A stretch of 64,000 nt of DNA from Methylotenera_A sp963701715 (GTDB lineage Bacteria; Pseudomonadota; Gammaproteobacteria; Burkholderiales; Methylophilaceae), in NCBI GenBank assembly GCA_963701715.1, contig CAVPAX010000007.1:1-64000 (forward strand), in the 5' to 3' direction. Every line of letters starts with the position of its first letter. The stretch's first letter is position 1. Made by a program: the position numbers and the translations under genes. Positions 1 through 10,088 of this stretch are shown piece by piece. The notes beneath the pieces are model-generated. The model saw only the letters and a list, made by a program, of their open reading frames with translations. It was not told the DNA's origin and did no database searches.

Positions 1-69
1 TGAACCATCACATTATTAAGGCTTGCATAGTTGCTAGCCTTTTTCATTTCCAATGACATCTTACGACCC
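1..69 (+). repeat. Dispersed hairpin/micro-ORF repeat, copy 1 (cut by window edge)
   Basis: Right-hand part of a repeat seen at five other places in the window (starting near 4176, 12697, 13860, 17144 and 30615). It holds the hairpin around GGCTTGCATAG...GCTAGCC followed by a T run, then the tail TTTCATTTCCAATGACATC and the end TTACGACCC. That tail is shared almost exactly with the copies at 12.7 and 13.9 kb. The left half, which carries the peptide-like segment in other copies, lies outside the window. Confidence 0.7.
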
Positions 70-180
70 CAAAGCGGGCATCGAAAGTTAATGAGATGTA
101 GCTTGAGAGTTGACACTATTAACCACACTTTCATGTATGCTTTGCTCTTTAAATTGAACCTTCAACGAAAGCCTCACTGA

Positions 181-2683
181 TTAAATGCTGTTAAGCAACT
201 GTTTTGGCGTCACATTTAAGTAGCCGCGAATGACTAGCCATGCAGCAAGCGGGATTAACACCAGCGCTATTACAAGCACACTAAGCGTTAATAAGAAGTT
301 AAATTGGTACGGAATAATTAACACAAAGCGGCTTAAATAATAACTTAATCCGCTAGCGACCAGCACGGCGACAATAGAGGCCGCTACAGCAATGCTTACA
401 AACTCAGTGAGAATCATCAGCGATACTTGTTTACGCGATGCGCCAAATGCACGCAGCAAGCTAGCCTCTTGTAAACGCTCGCTACGTGTAGCCACCAGAG
501 CGGCATACAGCACAACAACGCCAGCCAGCACACAAAAACCAAATACAAAGCTTACTGCAATGTATAGCTTGCTCATAATATCGCGCACTTGGTTCATCAT
601 GCTTGCAACATCAATCACGGTAAAGTTGGGAAACTGTTGCAACATGCGTATTAAGCGCGTTATCTTGACTCTTAGGCAAATAAAATGCAGTCATATAACT
701 GGCACTAAATTTAGCCAAAGTTTCAGGTGGTGTCACAGCAAAAAAGTTAGGCCGCATGCTATCCCACTCAACTTTGCGGATGCTGGTGACGGTAAGTGTG
801 ATTTTACTGCCAGCAATATCATAAGTCAGTGTGTCGCCCAGCTTGATATTTAGCGCAGTTGCAATATCTTGTTCTATAGATAATAGTGGTGCAGCGGCTT
901 CATGAGCATGCCACCAGCGGCCTTGCAGCATCTGGTTATCAGCTTGCATTTTAGCGGCTGAAGACAAATTAAACTCACGCGACACCAAGCGTTTTGCACG
1001 TTCTTCCGTGAACATTTCAGCACTAATGGGCTGACCATTTTTTTCTACCAACCTGCCACGTATCATAGCGAATATTTGTGGATTTGTTTGGTTAGAAATT
1101 TGTTTAATAAAGGTTTTAACTGGATCAACTTGGCTTTCTTGAATATTAATAATAAATCTGTTTGGCGCATCCACTGGTAAAGATGACTGCCAAGATTGCA
1201 TCAAATCAGTTTTAATCATCACCAGCAGCATTAACACCATAGCACCCAAACTAAAACCAATAATCTGTGCAATGGACAAGCCAAGTCTTCGTTTTAAATT
1301 GCCCATACCCAAGCCGATAATATTGGATATAGCTTTATTTTGACTAGCATGATGCATTGCTAACGCCAAGCAATAGGCCAGAACACCAGCGACTAAGCAG
1401 ATGCCAAAAATACCCGCTAAAAATGCCAGCGCCAATGCTGGCGTTTTAGCTAATAAAAAAATCAGTACAGTAATCACAGTAATCACGGGCAAGTAATTTA
1501 GCCAAATCTTGTCAGGATTTAGCACAAAATTCCGTCGCAAAATTTGAATAGTAGGGATATTTTTTAGCGCGCGAATATGCGGCAACATGATGGCAAACAA
1601 AATGGCACAGCTTAATAGCAGACCCATTGCTATGGGTGTTAAATTGGGTGCTGGCAAGTTTTCTAGAAATAACTTTCCTGCAAAATGGGCTAACCCAAAT
1701 TGCACTAAGTAGCCAAGCAAGCAGCCAGCAAGGCCGCCAATTGCGGCCAGCAGCGCTGTTTGAATCAACATAATATTTTCAATATTGGCTTTACTTGCAC
1801 CAAAGCAGCAAAATAAAGCGGCCGTTTCTTGGCTGCGTGCTAAAAACGGTGCGCTGGCAAGCAGCATAGCCACAATAGCCAGCACCACGCTTACCATCGC
1901 GCTTAATCCAAGAAAGATTTCTGCTTTGTCTAGTGCGCTCCGTATCTCTGGCCGTGCGGTTTTTACGTCTTCAATACGCTCGCCACGTTGTAAATTGGGC
2001 GTCATTTCCCTGATGAATTGTTTAAGTTTTTCCGCATTGCCCGCTAGTACTAATTGATATTTGACGCGACTGCCAAATTGAATCAGCTCGGTTGCAGGCA
2101 CATCATGCATATGCATCATCACGCGTGGTGCAAAGCTAAACATATCTCCGCCACGCGATGACTCGCGTAATAAAATACCCGCTACCTTAAGTTTAATAGC
2201 CCCCAGCTCCAGTTGGTCGCCCAGTTTCAAATCCAGCGCATTGGCTAAACGTGGCTCTATCCATGCCTCGCCGCTTGCTGGTCCAGCGCGAACATTTTGC
2301 ACCACTTTTTCTGCCAAAAACTGCACACCAAAATCACCCATCAATGGAAACTTATCATCAATCGCTTTGATTTCGGCCAGTTGATTTTTATCACTATTAA
2401 TTGCCATGCTCGCAAACTCTAGCGTAGATGAGGCCTGCAGGCCATACTGTTTGGCCTCGGCCCTATATTGCTGTGGAATAGCATGATCTGCAATAATTAC
2501 CGCATCGCCTCCCAGCAACATGCCGCCTTGGTTATTTAGGTGAGCCGAAATGCGGTTGGTGAAAAAATTAACGGCAGTGATAGAAGTCACCGCCAGCACT
2601 AAGGCCAGCACCAGCACGCGCAAATCGCCCGCTTGCCATTGTGAGCGTAATTGCTGCCATGCCAGCTTAAGGTTTAATAGCAT
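181..2683 (-). pseudogene. ybbP: FtsX-type ABC transporter permease (YbbP-like), single frameshift
   Basis: Inner-membrane permease of the YbbA-YbbP type, expected to be about 840 residues with FtsX/MacB-like domains. The reading frame from 2683 runs 690 residues and stops at 611. The missing C-terminal FtsX domain (membrane helices, about 150 residues) continues in another frame from about 645 to the stop at 181. Removing one base near 645-648 would join ...DNALNT to LLQQFPNFTVIDV without a gap, so one inserted base explains the break. The start overlaps the end of the upstream ATPase gene by about 10 bp, indicating translational coupling. The family usually pairs with YbbA next to tesA, as here. 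The indel may be a real mutation or a sequencing error; family assignment is secure. Confidence 0.85.
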
Positions 2684-3432
2684 ATCGCACTCAACTTACC
2701 ATGTTGTAATGTTAAAGTACGTCCGCAACGCTGCGCCAATTGTCTATCGTGTGTCACCAAAATAAGCGTAGTATTGGCTTGCTGATTTAGGCTAAACAGT
2801 AAATCAATAATGCGTTCGCCAGTGGCAATATCCAAATTACCTGTTGGCTCATCTGCAAACAAAATAGCAGGTTGCGGAGCGAAGGCTCTTGCTATTGCCA
2901 CCCGCTGTTGCTCGCCACCTGACAATTGTTTTGGATAATGATTGATACGCTCGGCCAAACTCACTTTTTCTAACGTCTCTATTGCCAGCTGTTTGGCATC
3001 TTTTCTATTAGCTAACTGCATTGGTAGCATCACGTTTTCTAGGGCAGTCATGGTGGGCAATAGTTGAAACGATTGAAACACAAAGCCCATCTGCGCGCCA
3101 CGCATGGCGGCGCGGGCATCTTCATCTAAGGTGCTAAATGGATTGCCAGCAACTTCTACCACACCGCTAGTTGGCACATCTAACCCTGCCAACAATGCCA
3201 ACAAGGTGGATTTACCAGAGCCTGAACTCCCGATGATAGCAACACTCTCCCCCTGTGCAACCTGTAAATTCAAGCCATTTAAAATTTCAATTTTATTTGT
3301 TCCCTCACCTACGTGCTTGCTTAAGTTTGTAGCTAAAATAGCACTAGTATTTTTAATCAGCGTACTTTTTTTAGGCTGGTGCGTTAAGCTTAGCTTATAT
3401 TCAGTTTCGGATCCGGATTCGGAAAGTAACAT
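2674..3432 (-). CDS. ybbA: ABC transporter ATP-binding protein (YbbA/LolD-like)
   Basis: ATPase of a MacB/LolD-class ABC exporter, working with the downstream FtsX-type permease. It shows Walker A GSSGSGKST (about residues 68-76), the signature LSGGEQQRVAIARA (about 170-182) and Walker B ILFADEPTGNLD (about 190-201). The N-terminal 30 residues are longer than usual for the family. No better internal start is visible, because only an ATG at 3432 precedes the ABC core. That start lies only 3 bp from the divergent tesA start, so the two genes' control regions must overlap each other's coding sequence. In other proteobacteria this pair is linked to tesA. The transported substrate is unknown. Confidence 0.93.
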   Translation of the reverse strand: MLLSESGSETEYKLSLTHQPKKSTLIKNTSAILATNLSKHVGEGTNKIEILNGLNLQVAQGESVAIIGSSGSGKSTLLALLAGLDVPTSGVVEVAGNPFSTLDEDARAAMRGAQMGFVFQSFQLLPTMTALENVMLPMQLANRKDAKQLAIETLEKVSLAERINHYPKQLSGGEQQRVAIARAFAPQPAILFADEPTGNLDIATGERIIDLLFSLNQQANTTLILVTHDRQLAQRCGRTLTLQHGKLSAICY

Positions 3433-3435
3433 ATC

Positions 3436-4086
3436 ATGCCTTCTCGTTTTAATTTATTGTTTAATGTTTTTGCTACACTTAGTCTACTTGTGAGCGCTTT
3501 GGTTGCACTGCCCGCCGCCGCCAAACAAACCAACCTGCAAACCATTGTTGTATTTGGCGATAGTCTATCCACCGCATACGGCATACAACAAGATGAGGGC
3601 TGGGTGAGCTTATTGCAACAGCGCCTAACGCAACATAAACTTTATTACCAAGTTATTAACGCGAGCATTAGCGGAGAAACCACCAGCGGCGGCTTAAGTC
3701 GATTCCCCGACATGGTGAAAACGCAAAAACCAAGCATTGTCATTATTGAGCTGGGGGCCAACGATGGCCTGCGCGGTTTAAGTGCAGTTGAAACTTACAA
3801 CAATTTAAAGGCGATGATTCAACAAGCCAAAAAATCAAACGCCAAAGTGTTGCTACTTGGCATGAAAATTCCACCCAATTACGGCTTAAAATATAGCCAA
3901 CAATTTAGCGAAAACTACCAAACCCTTGCAAAAATATACAGAATACAGCTAGTGCCGTTTTTTTTAGAAGGCGTTGCTGGCAACCCAGATTTAATACAAG
4001 CTGACGGCTTACACCCAAATGCAGCGGCCCAAGCCAAATTACTAGAAAACGTATTGCCAATACTCACTAAAATGCTAAAGAATTAA
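3436..4086 (+). CDS. tesA: Arylesterase/lysophospholipase L1-type thioesterase TesA
   Basis: Periplasmic SGNH/GDSL hydrolase that cleaves acyl-CoA thioesters and lysophospholipids in characterised relatives. After an N-terminal signal peptide (hydrophobic stretch ending near ALPAAAKQ) come block I FGDSLSTAYG with the nucleophile Ser, block III GANDGL with the oxyanion Asn, and block V DGLHPN with the catalytic Asp and His. Length 216 is typical. A Shine-Dalgarno-like GGAAAG lies 9 bp before the ATG. It is divergent from ybbA with a 3-bp gap, the same partnership as in many proteobacteria. Confidence 0.95.
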   Translation: MPSRFNLLFNVFATLSLLVSALVALPAAAKQTNLQTIVVFGDSLSTAYGIQQDEGWVSLLQQRLTQHKLYYQVINASISGETTSGGLSRFPDMVKTQKPSIVIIELGANDGLRGLSAVETYNNLKAMIQQAKKSNAKVLLLGMKIPPNYGLKYSQQFSENYQTLAKIYRIQLVPFFLEGVAGNPDLIQADGLHPNAAAQAKLLENVLPILTKMLKN

Positions 4087-4417
4087 TATCTTTATAAATA
4101 ATTGATTAATTAGTAGAGTGTATTATTTAATACTTAAATTATAAGTGTCTAGTGATTTATGGCCACTTTTGGCCGTTATGTGTCAATGATAATAATCCAA
4201 TTCCAGTTCTCATTTTTGTCTGAGTTGGTGAGCCAAGTTCTAAGCCTTGCAGCAATGCAGGGCTTTTTCATTTTAGTCGGTACAAATCAATTATTTCAAT
4301 TTAGAGTCTGCATAGAATTTTCAGACTACCTATTATTGTTAATGAGAGTCTGCTTTAAAGCAGTCTAATTTAATAATACTATGCTCGTTACTTTGGCGAC
4401 ACATGAAACACTATATT
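4087..4417. other. Convergent intergenic region with repeat copy A
   Basis: This 331-bp gap lies between tesA and the convergent gene at 4418. Apart from the dispersed repeat at about 4176-4275 I see only AT-rich sequence. Confidence 0.6.
4176..4275 (-). repeat. Dispersed hairpin/micro-ORF repeat, copy A
   Basis: On the minus strand this copy holds the only uninterrupted version of the micro-ORF from the conserved ATGAAAAAG: 31 codons from 4271 to the TAA at 4176, ending in WLTNSDKNENWNWIIIIDT. There is no Shine-Dalgarno sequence before the ATG, so translation is doubtful. On the plus strand the same DNA reads as a 56-bp conserved block (identical to copy E at 30.6 kb) followed by the imperfect hairpin GCCTTGCAGCAATGCAGGGC and a T run, which looks like an intrinsic terminator after tesA. 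The inverted flank GGCCACTTTTGGCC lies just left. Confidence 0.75.
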
Positions 4418-4918
4418 TCACCGCGTATAAGTGATTGCTACAGGACCATTTTTAGTTGTATCGTCTTTTTGATACTCAAGCAAAATCGTACTGTGATTAA
4501 GGTCGTGTGTAAAAGCATAGCGTGTCAGTACATGGCCCGTCTCAAACCAAAGTACACGACCGAAGTCTATTTTGTCACCGTGTGATTTTGAAAGCATATG
4601 GTTTGTTGCTAAAGCCTTCATCACGTCGTTTGGGAAGACTCCATTTGTTGATACGCGGCAAGCTTCACCAACCCACTCGATAAGATATGGGTGATTGTCT
4701 AAGGTCATCATATAGCCATTATCACCTTGGCCTCTGATCTTATCGTATTTTGCTTGTTCATCATCTGTTCTTTTGGAATTCGAACCATCTAAGGTTTGCG
4801 AATTTTCGGATTGCTTGAGACAGTAGTCTTCAAATACTCTCACTAAGCTGCCGCCATCGGCAAATGCCGAAATGGGCATAAGTGTGGATAGTAACGAAAT
4901 GATGATGGCTTTCTTCAT
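4418..4918 (-). CDS. Secreted hypothetical protein
   Basis: No family recognised. The start is the ATG at 4918, because GGAGG lies 6 bp upstream of it; an in-frame ATG four codons earlier has no such site. The product of about 166 residues begins with a clear Sec signal peptide (MKKAIIISLLSTLMPISAFA) and is then predicted periplasmic. Two cysteines (DYCLKQ and EACRVS) could form a disulfide. The gene stands alone between repeat copy A and the BON lipoprotein gene. Confidence 0.75.
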   Translation of the reverse strand: MKKAIIISLLSTLMPISAFADGGSLVRVFEDYCLKQSENSQTLDGSNSKRTDDEQAKYDKIRGQGDNGYMMTLDNHPYLIEWVGEACRVSTNGVFPNDVMKALATNHMLSKSHGDKIDFGRVLWFETGHVLTRYAFTHDLNHSTILLEYQKDDTTKNGPVAITYTR

Positions 4919-5100
4919 GATGACCTCCATTGAATGGTGATATAAATAAACTTAATATCAATAAATTCCTTACATTCACTACACCTTGGACTAGGCATGC
5001 CAGGAATCGTTAATACACACTTTAAGCAAGTAATCTTAAGTGATACTTAACAGATAAATTTCTACAATTAAATAATTGCCTAGGGCTGTATTATTCTGCC

Positions 5101-5439
5101 CTATCTTTTGATGGTCAATTCATCATGGATGCTGTGAACACCTTCAATACTTCGGACTAATTTGACTATATGATCAAGTTGGTTTTGATTGTCAACAGCA
5201 CCAGTGAGACGAACATCTCCCTTGAGTGTAACAACAGCAATGTCAAAACTCTTGGCCTGTTCATCATTAAGTAACGCCGTTTTAACCTTCATTGTCACAT
5301 CAGAGTCACTAATTTCTGTCTTTATAGAGGTGCTTGGTTTTGTTGTATCCGTAGCTTCTTGAGGTTTATTACATCCTACGATCGTCGTCATGCCTACAAG
5401 TGTTGCACTTAAAATAAATAATTTAGCGTACGTTTTCAT
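5101..5439 (-). CDS. BON-domain lipoprotein
   Basis: A 112-residue envelope lipoprotein. The signal peptide ends in a lipobox (TIVGC, Cys about residue 23), followed by a short linker and one BON domain (about 45-112) with the family pattern of V..AL followed by VxLxGxV and IxGVxxIxxxL. BON domains in OsmY-like proteins bind membranes and are often stress-induced. A strong site AAGGAGA precedes the ATG. Inverted repeats just upstream (5461-5486) may be an operator. Family call is firm; role is inferred only. Confidence 0.88.
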   Translation of the reverse strand: MKTYAKLFILSATLVGMTTIVGCNKPQEATDTTKPSTSIKTEISDSDVTMKVKTALLNDEQAKSFDIAVVTLKGDVRLTGAVDNQNQLDHIVKLVRSIEGVHSIHDELTIKR

Positions 5440-5460
5440 TTTAGAATCTCCTTTTGTTGT

Positions 5461-5486
5461 CTATCAAAATTGATAGCACCATCAAT
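5461..5486. promoter_or_regulatory. Overlapping inverted repeats upstream of BON lipoprotein
   Basis: CTATCAA-AA-TTGATAG (5461-5476) overlaps ATTGAT-AGCACC-ATCAAT (5469-5486). The half-sites resemble FNR/CRP-type TTGAT, but the spacing (6 between the inner halves) is not the standard 4. It lies about 22 bp upstream of the BON gene start and 160 bp from the divergent ATPase gene. Possible operator; weak evidence. Confidence 0.3.
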
Positions 5487-5646
5487 ATAACTGCGAGAAC
5501 TTAAGGATTTCTTAATTTAATGTACAAGAAATAAATACAAAAAACAGTGGACTCATCCAACTCAATCCATAAAATCACAGCTCCATTGAGGTTTCGATGC
5601 TGTATCTAAAGAATTTCGCATACAATTGACTAGAGGCTAAAGTATT

Positions 5647-8208
5647 GTGAGAAAAACACTTGAAGACAATTCATTTATGGGCTTGTCAGATGATCAAGCT
5701 CAGAACCTACTCATCGAAGAAGGCTATAACGACCTTCCATCATCCAAGCCACGCAATGTATTAGCAATAGCCTTTTCTGTTTGTCATGAGCCTATGTTCA
5801 TACTACTTATAGCCTGCGGCGTTATTTATCTATTGCTGGGGGATCGGCAAGATGCGTTGATGCTTCTTTGTTTTGTGTTTATCGTCATGAGCATCACGTT
5901 TTTTCAAGAACGCAAGACCGAGAGAGCTCTGGAAGCTTTGCGTAACCTTTCAAGCCCTCGTGCCTGTGTGATTAGAAATGGCGTAACGAAACGTATCCCG
6001 GGGCGAGAAGTGGTGCGTGGCGACACCTTGATACTGGTAGAAGGCGATCGCATTCCAGCAGATGCCATTATTCTTCAATGCACAAGCTTGACAGTTGATG
6101 AAGCTTTGCTTACGGGAGAATCTGTCGCTGTGAGAAAACTGGCTGCAGAGAAGTTACAGCAGCTTCTTGAACTTCCTGTAGGCAAACCTGGAGGCGATGA
6201 CTTGCCTTATGTGTTTTCTGGCACATTGGTGGTGCAAGGCAAGGGCGTCGCGCAGGTGATGTCAATAGGTGAGAATACCGCTATCGGGAGCATTGGCAAG
6301 GCGTTATCTTCCATCAAACCAGAAACAACGCATATTAAACTGGAAATTGAACAAGTGGTCAGGCGCGCATCTTGGGCAGGATTTGCACTGGCTGGGTTCG
6401 TCGCACTTTGGTATGGTTTTACGCGTGGTGATTGGCTTAGTGGGCTTCTAGCAGGTATCACTTTAGCAATGGCAATCTTGCCAGAGGAGTTGCCAGTAGT
6501 GCTAACAATTTTTCTTGGTTTGGGTGCTTGGCGTATAGCGCAGAAAAAAGTATTAACTAGGCATGTTCCTGCTATAGAAATGTTGGGCGCTGCTACCGTG
6601 CTGTGCGTAGACAAAACGGGTACTCTTACACAAAATAAAATGGAAGTGGCGCAGCTATGTGCCAGCAATTTAATGTTTGAAGTTGAACAAACGCAAGCGT
6701 CAATCCTACCAGAAACATTCCATGCGGTGCTCGAGTTTGCGGTGCTGGCAAGTCATCGTGACCCGTTTGATCCGATGGAAATTGCCATTCGTGAATGTGG
6801 ATTAACGCTGCTCGCAGGTACCGAGCATTTACACGGCGCTTGGCAACTAGTGGATGATTACCCGCTTACAAAAAAGCTGTTGGCAATGTCGCGTGTATGG
6901 AAGTCGCGAAATAATGCACACTACATTATTGCCGCCAAAGGCGCGCCAGAAGCCATTATTGATCTATGCCATCTTGATGCTGAAACGGCACAAAAAATCA
7001 TTCAGCAAGTAAATATACTCGCAGAAAAAGGCTTGCGTATTTTAGCGATTGCAAAAGCCAAGTTTACCGAACAAGTGCTACCAGAAATTCAACATGATTT
7101 TGTTTTTGAGTATTTAGGCCTTATTGCATTAGCTGATCCAATTCGACCTACTGTTACAGCCTCAATTAAAGAGGCGCACAATGCAGGCATACGCGTTGTG
7201 ATGATTACTGGCGATTACCCTGTAACTGCCATGAATATTGCCCGCCAGATTGGCCTTGAATCACCTGATAGCGTGATTACCGGGCTTGAACTTGACAAGT
7301 TAACCGAGGCGGAGCTTCAGATGCACATAAAGACAGTAAATGTGTTTTGCAGAGTGGTGCCAGAGCAAAAGCTCAGACTCGTCAATGCATTTAAAGCGGA
7401 TGGCGAAATTGTCGCAATGACGGGCGATGGCGTGAACGATGCGCCCGCGCTAAAAGCGGCACATATCGGCATCGCCATGGGCGGACGAGGCACTGATGTC
7501 GCGCGTGAATCAGCCTCATTAGTCTTATTAGATGACGATTTTAGTTCCATCGTTACTTCTGTAAAGCTTGGCCGTCGTATTTTTGATAATCTGCGCAAAG
7601 CCATTGCCTTTATTGTGGCGGTGCATGTGCCGATTGTTGGTTTGTCGCTGATTCCAGTAATGTTGGGCTGGCCAGCGGTGCTGATGCCAGTGCACATACT
7701 TTTTCTGCAACTCATCATAGATCCTGTTTGTTCTATTGTTTTTGAAGCAGAGCCTGAAGAAGCTGATGTAATGCAACGACCGCCACGCCTAAGCAGTGCT
7801 CGGTTGTTTGATTTTTCCGTATTAAAACACGGTCTTCTGCAAGGTGGGCTACTGCTAGTAGTTGCGCTAGTGATTTTCGGTTTTACGCTATATCAAGGAA
7901 TTGGGGCAGATGAAGCGCGCGCACTCACCTTTACAACCCTTGTGCTGGCTAGTATTGGCTTGATTTTTACTAATCGTTCTTGGTCAAAGTCTGCATTGGC
8001 TACATTAAAAATACCCAATCCAGCATTATGGTGGATTACTATGAGTGCTATGGCGATCCTTGCATTAGTGCTTTTATTGCCAGAATTAAGTAAATTGTTT
8101 TCCTTTAGTCAGCTAGGTGGTGATGCTATTGTGTTTTGTGGATTGATAGGGTTCCTAACATTTTCACTGCTGGAGGTTATTAAGCGGCTTCGAACACGAC
8201 ACAATTAG
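5647..8208 (+). CDS. Cation-translocating P-type ATPase
   Basis: Inner-membrane P-type ATPase of 853 residues, with a GTG start. It has a cation-ATPase N-terminal domain, the actuator TGES (about 156-159), the membrane motif PEELP (about 279-283), phosphorylation site DKTGTLT with Asp about 322, and hinge GDGVNDAP (about 592-599). Six C-terminal helices follow, with LQLIIDPVCSIVFEAEPEE in the M6 region. No N-terminal heavy-metal domain or CPC motif is present, so it is a P2-type rather than P1B pump. The PEELP and IDPVCS patterns mark a bacterial subgroup usually called calcium-type, but the ion is not settled. It stands alone. Confidence 0.92.
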   Translation: MRKTLEDNSFMGLSDDQAQNLLIEEGYNDLPSSKPRNVLAIAFSVCHEPMFILLIACGVIYLLLGDRQDALMLLCFVFIVMSITFFQERKTERALEALRNLSSPRACVIRNGVTKRIPGREVVRGDTLILVEGDRIPADAIILQCTSLTVDEALLTGESVAVRKLAAEKLQQLLELPVGKPGGDDLPYVFSGTLVVQGKGVAQVMSIGENTAIGSIGKALSSIKPETTHIKLEIEQVVRRASWAGFALAGFVALWYGFTRGDWLSGLLAGITLAMAILPEELPVVLTIFLGLGAWRIAQKKVLTRHVPAIEMLGAATVLCVDKTGTLTQNKMEVAQLCASNLMFEVEQTQASILPETFHAVLEFAVLASHRDPFDPMEIAIRECGLTLLAGTEHLHGAWQLVDDYPLTKKLLAMSRVWKSRNNAHYIIAAKGAPEAIIDLCHLDAETAQKIIQQVNILAEKGLRILAIAKAKFTEQVLPEIQHDFVFEYLGLIALADPIRPTVTASIKEAHNAGIRVVMITGDYPVTAMNIARQIGLESPDSVITGLELDKLTEAELQMHIKTVNVFCRVVPEQKLRLVNAFKADGEIVAMTGDGVNDAPALKAAHIGIAMGGRGTDVARESASLVLLDDDFSSIVTSVKLGRRIFDNLRKAIAFIVAVHVPIVGLSLIPVMLGWPAVLMPVHILFLQLIIDPVCSIVFEAEPEEADVMQRPPRLSSARLFDFSVLKHGLLQGGLLLVVALVIFGFTLYQGIGADEARALTFTTLVLASIGLIFTNRSWSKSALATLKIPNPALWWITMSAMAILALVLLLPELSKLFSFSQLGGDAIVFCGLIGFLTFSLLEVIKRLRTRHN

Positions 8209-8382
8209 ATTTTTTGTGTCTTATCCTTTTGCCTGGTCTGCCTTGCTAAGGCTAAATTCTGCCTTATTTATGATATTGTTATATTTGACAGAATAATGGA
8301 AGAATAGGGCCAAACGTAGTCACTTATAAAAATCAGTGTATCTTATAATTTAGTTTCATTTTAAATTTTTTACTAAAGCCTC

Positions 8383-8818
8383 TCAAAGCAGTAAAGAGGA
8401 GTCTAGTCGTGTTGATTTATACTTTGGCTTGTCACAAGCCACTTTCCACAGTATTTCCTCTGATGCAGCATGCTCTACAGGTTGTCACTACCTGGAATAG
8501 CTAATGAAACCCACTACTTTTCCGCTCCCCATAACTCCAAGCATATTGTGAAGCAGCAAGAATCCGATAATATTCATTTACACAATCGTATTCTATTAGC
8601 TCCTTTCTAGATTGATATACTCGACCCGAGCTAGTCATTTCTTTATTATAATAATTGTTTAAATGCCGCATCTTCACATTGCTCATACCTTTATTGCGAA
8701 TCTTGCCAATATCAGCATATACAACTGCTTTAGCATCAAGAGTATTTTCTAGCTTTGTCCATGCAGCCATTACGTTTGTACACATCAATGATGTTCTTCT
8801 GAGGTAGAATAGAAACAT
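8383..8818 (-). pseudogene. Decayed surface-adhesin E-like protein gene
   Basis: The longest open frame (8501-8818, 105 residues) contains the middle of an adhesin-E-like periplasmic protein: a VYADIGKIR segment, SRKELIEYDC and YRILAAS. The ordinary C-terminus is found beyond the stop but in shifted frames: WVSLAIPGSDN, then VEHAASEEILWKVACDKP, ending near 8383. At least two frameshifts and the absence of a proper signal peptide indicate genuine decay rather than one sequencing error. The remnant overlaps the start of the next, divergent gene by 2 bp. Confidence 0.65.
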
Positions 8819-10088
8819 GACCTCACTCTCTTTGCTGCTCTGGATTGCGTTAGGAATCGTGTTGCAACTGGCAATCTATCTGGGCATAGGCTTATGGCGT
8901 AAATGGATGGAATATCAAATTCTGCCTAGACGTGGGGTGGAGTCGGATGTTCCGGCGGGTCAGAACAAGTTGAGTAAAGCGGGTGACAATATCGCCACTA
9001 CTTGGTTAGGCTTCCGCACATTCAGGGTCGACCGCAAGATCTATGAAGATGCCACCCAATCCATTTGCTCGTTTTACCTAGTACCAGAAGATGGACAACC
9101 TCTACCGTCCTTTCTGCCAGGGCAGTTTCTGACTTTTCGCCTTGATGTACCCACTAACGCAGGAGATACCGAACAGATTATTCGCTGCTACTCCTTGTCG
9201 GATGCACCTCTTACGGATTACTACCGCGTGTCAATCAAGCGCGTGCCACAACCGATTGGCATTGATGTTCCGCCGGGACGCTCATCCAACTACTTTCATG
9301 ATCACATCAAAGTTGGTAGCCTTTTGCAGGTGCGCGCGCCTTCTGGACATTTTCATATTGATAAAAGCGATGCCCCAGTAGTCCTGATTGGCGGCGGCAT
9401 TGGCATCACACCTATGTTGAGTATGCTGAATTGGTGCTTGGCCAATCAGACTGGACGTGAAGTCTGGCTATTCTATGGCGCGCGTAATAGTCAGGAATTA
9501 GTGATGAAATTCCTTCTCGAAACCCTGGCCAGCGCACACACAAACTTTCATTTATGGATTTGCTTTAGCAATCCTCTGCCAGAAGACATTGTCAGGCGTG
9601 ATTATCACCATCAGGGGCGAGTCGATATAAATCTGTTACGCACACAGTTGCCGCTCAAGCCATATCATTTTTACATTTGCGGCCCCACTCCGATGATGGA
9701 AAACCTCGTGCCGGCACTGGATGACTGGGGCGTGCCTGATACGCACATCCATTTTGAGGCTTTCGGCCCAGCTACAATCAAACGTCACAACATAACAGCA
9801 CCGGTTGCCGCACAGACAGAGGAGGCTGATACTGGCACCATCGTGAATTTTGCCCTGACCGGTAAACAGTTGCCATGGCTGCCATCCGCCAACAACCTCC
9901 TGGAATTTGCAGAAGCAAATGGCATTAGCGTCAATTCTGGCTGTCGTGCGGGGAGCTGTGGCACCTGCCAAACAACAATTCGTTCAGGCGAGGTAGCTTA
10001 CCGCCAGCCGCCCGATTTCGATCCCGAGCCCGGCACATGTCTGCTCTGCGTCTGCACACCTAAGACTAATTTGACACTGGATGTATAA
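8817..10088 (+). CDS. Membrane-anchored FAD/NAD(P)H reductase with C-terminal 2Fe-2S domain
   Basis: Electron-transfer flavoprotein of 423 residues resembling hybrid-cluster-protein or phenol-hydroxylase reductases. An N-terminal membrane helix (about 5-27) precedes a ferredoxin-reductase FAD domain with RCYSLS, an NAD(P) domain with GGGIGITPM and YICGPTPMM, and a plant-type ferredoxin domain with SGCRAGSCGTC plus a distal Cys about 30 residues later. This predicts the flow NAD(P)H to FAD to 2Fe-2S. It is the first gene of a redox module; its stop (TAA) abuts the ATG of the membrane cytochrome gene. The probable acceptor is that b-type subunit or the octaheme cytochrome, which is inference from position. 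Confidence 0.9.
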   Translation: MTSLSLLLWIALGIVLQLAIYLGIGLWRKWMEYQILPRRGVESDVPAGQNKLSKAGDNIATTWLGFRTFRVDRKIYEDATQSICSFYLVPEDGQPLPSFLPGQFLTFRLDVPTNAGDTEQIIRCYSLSDAPLTDYYRVSIKRVPQPIGIDVPPGRSSNYFHDHIKVGSLLQVRAPSGHFHIDKSDAPVVLIGGGIGITPMLSMLNWCLANQTGREVWLFYGARNSQELVMKFLLETLASAHTNFHLWICFSNPLPEDIVRRDYHHQGRVDINLLRTQLPLKPYHFYICGPTPMMENLVPALDDWGVPDTHIHFEAFGPATIKRHNITAPVAAQTEEADTGTIVNFALTGKQLPWLPSANNLLEFAEANGISVNSGCRAGSCGTCQTTIRSGEVAYRQPPDFDPEPGTCLLCVCTPKTNLTLDV

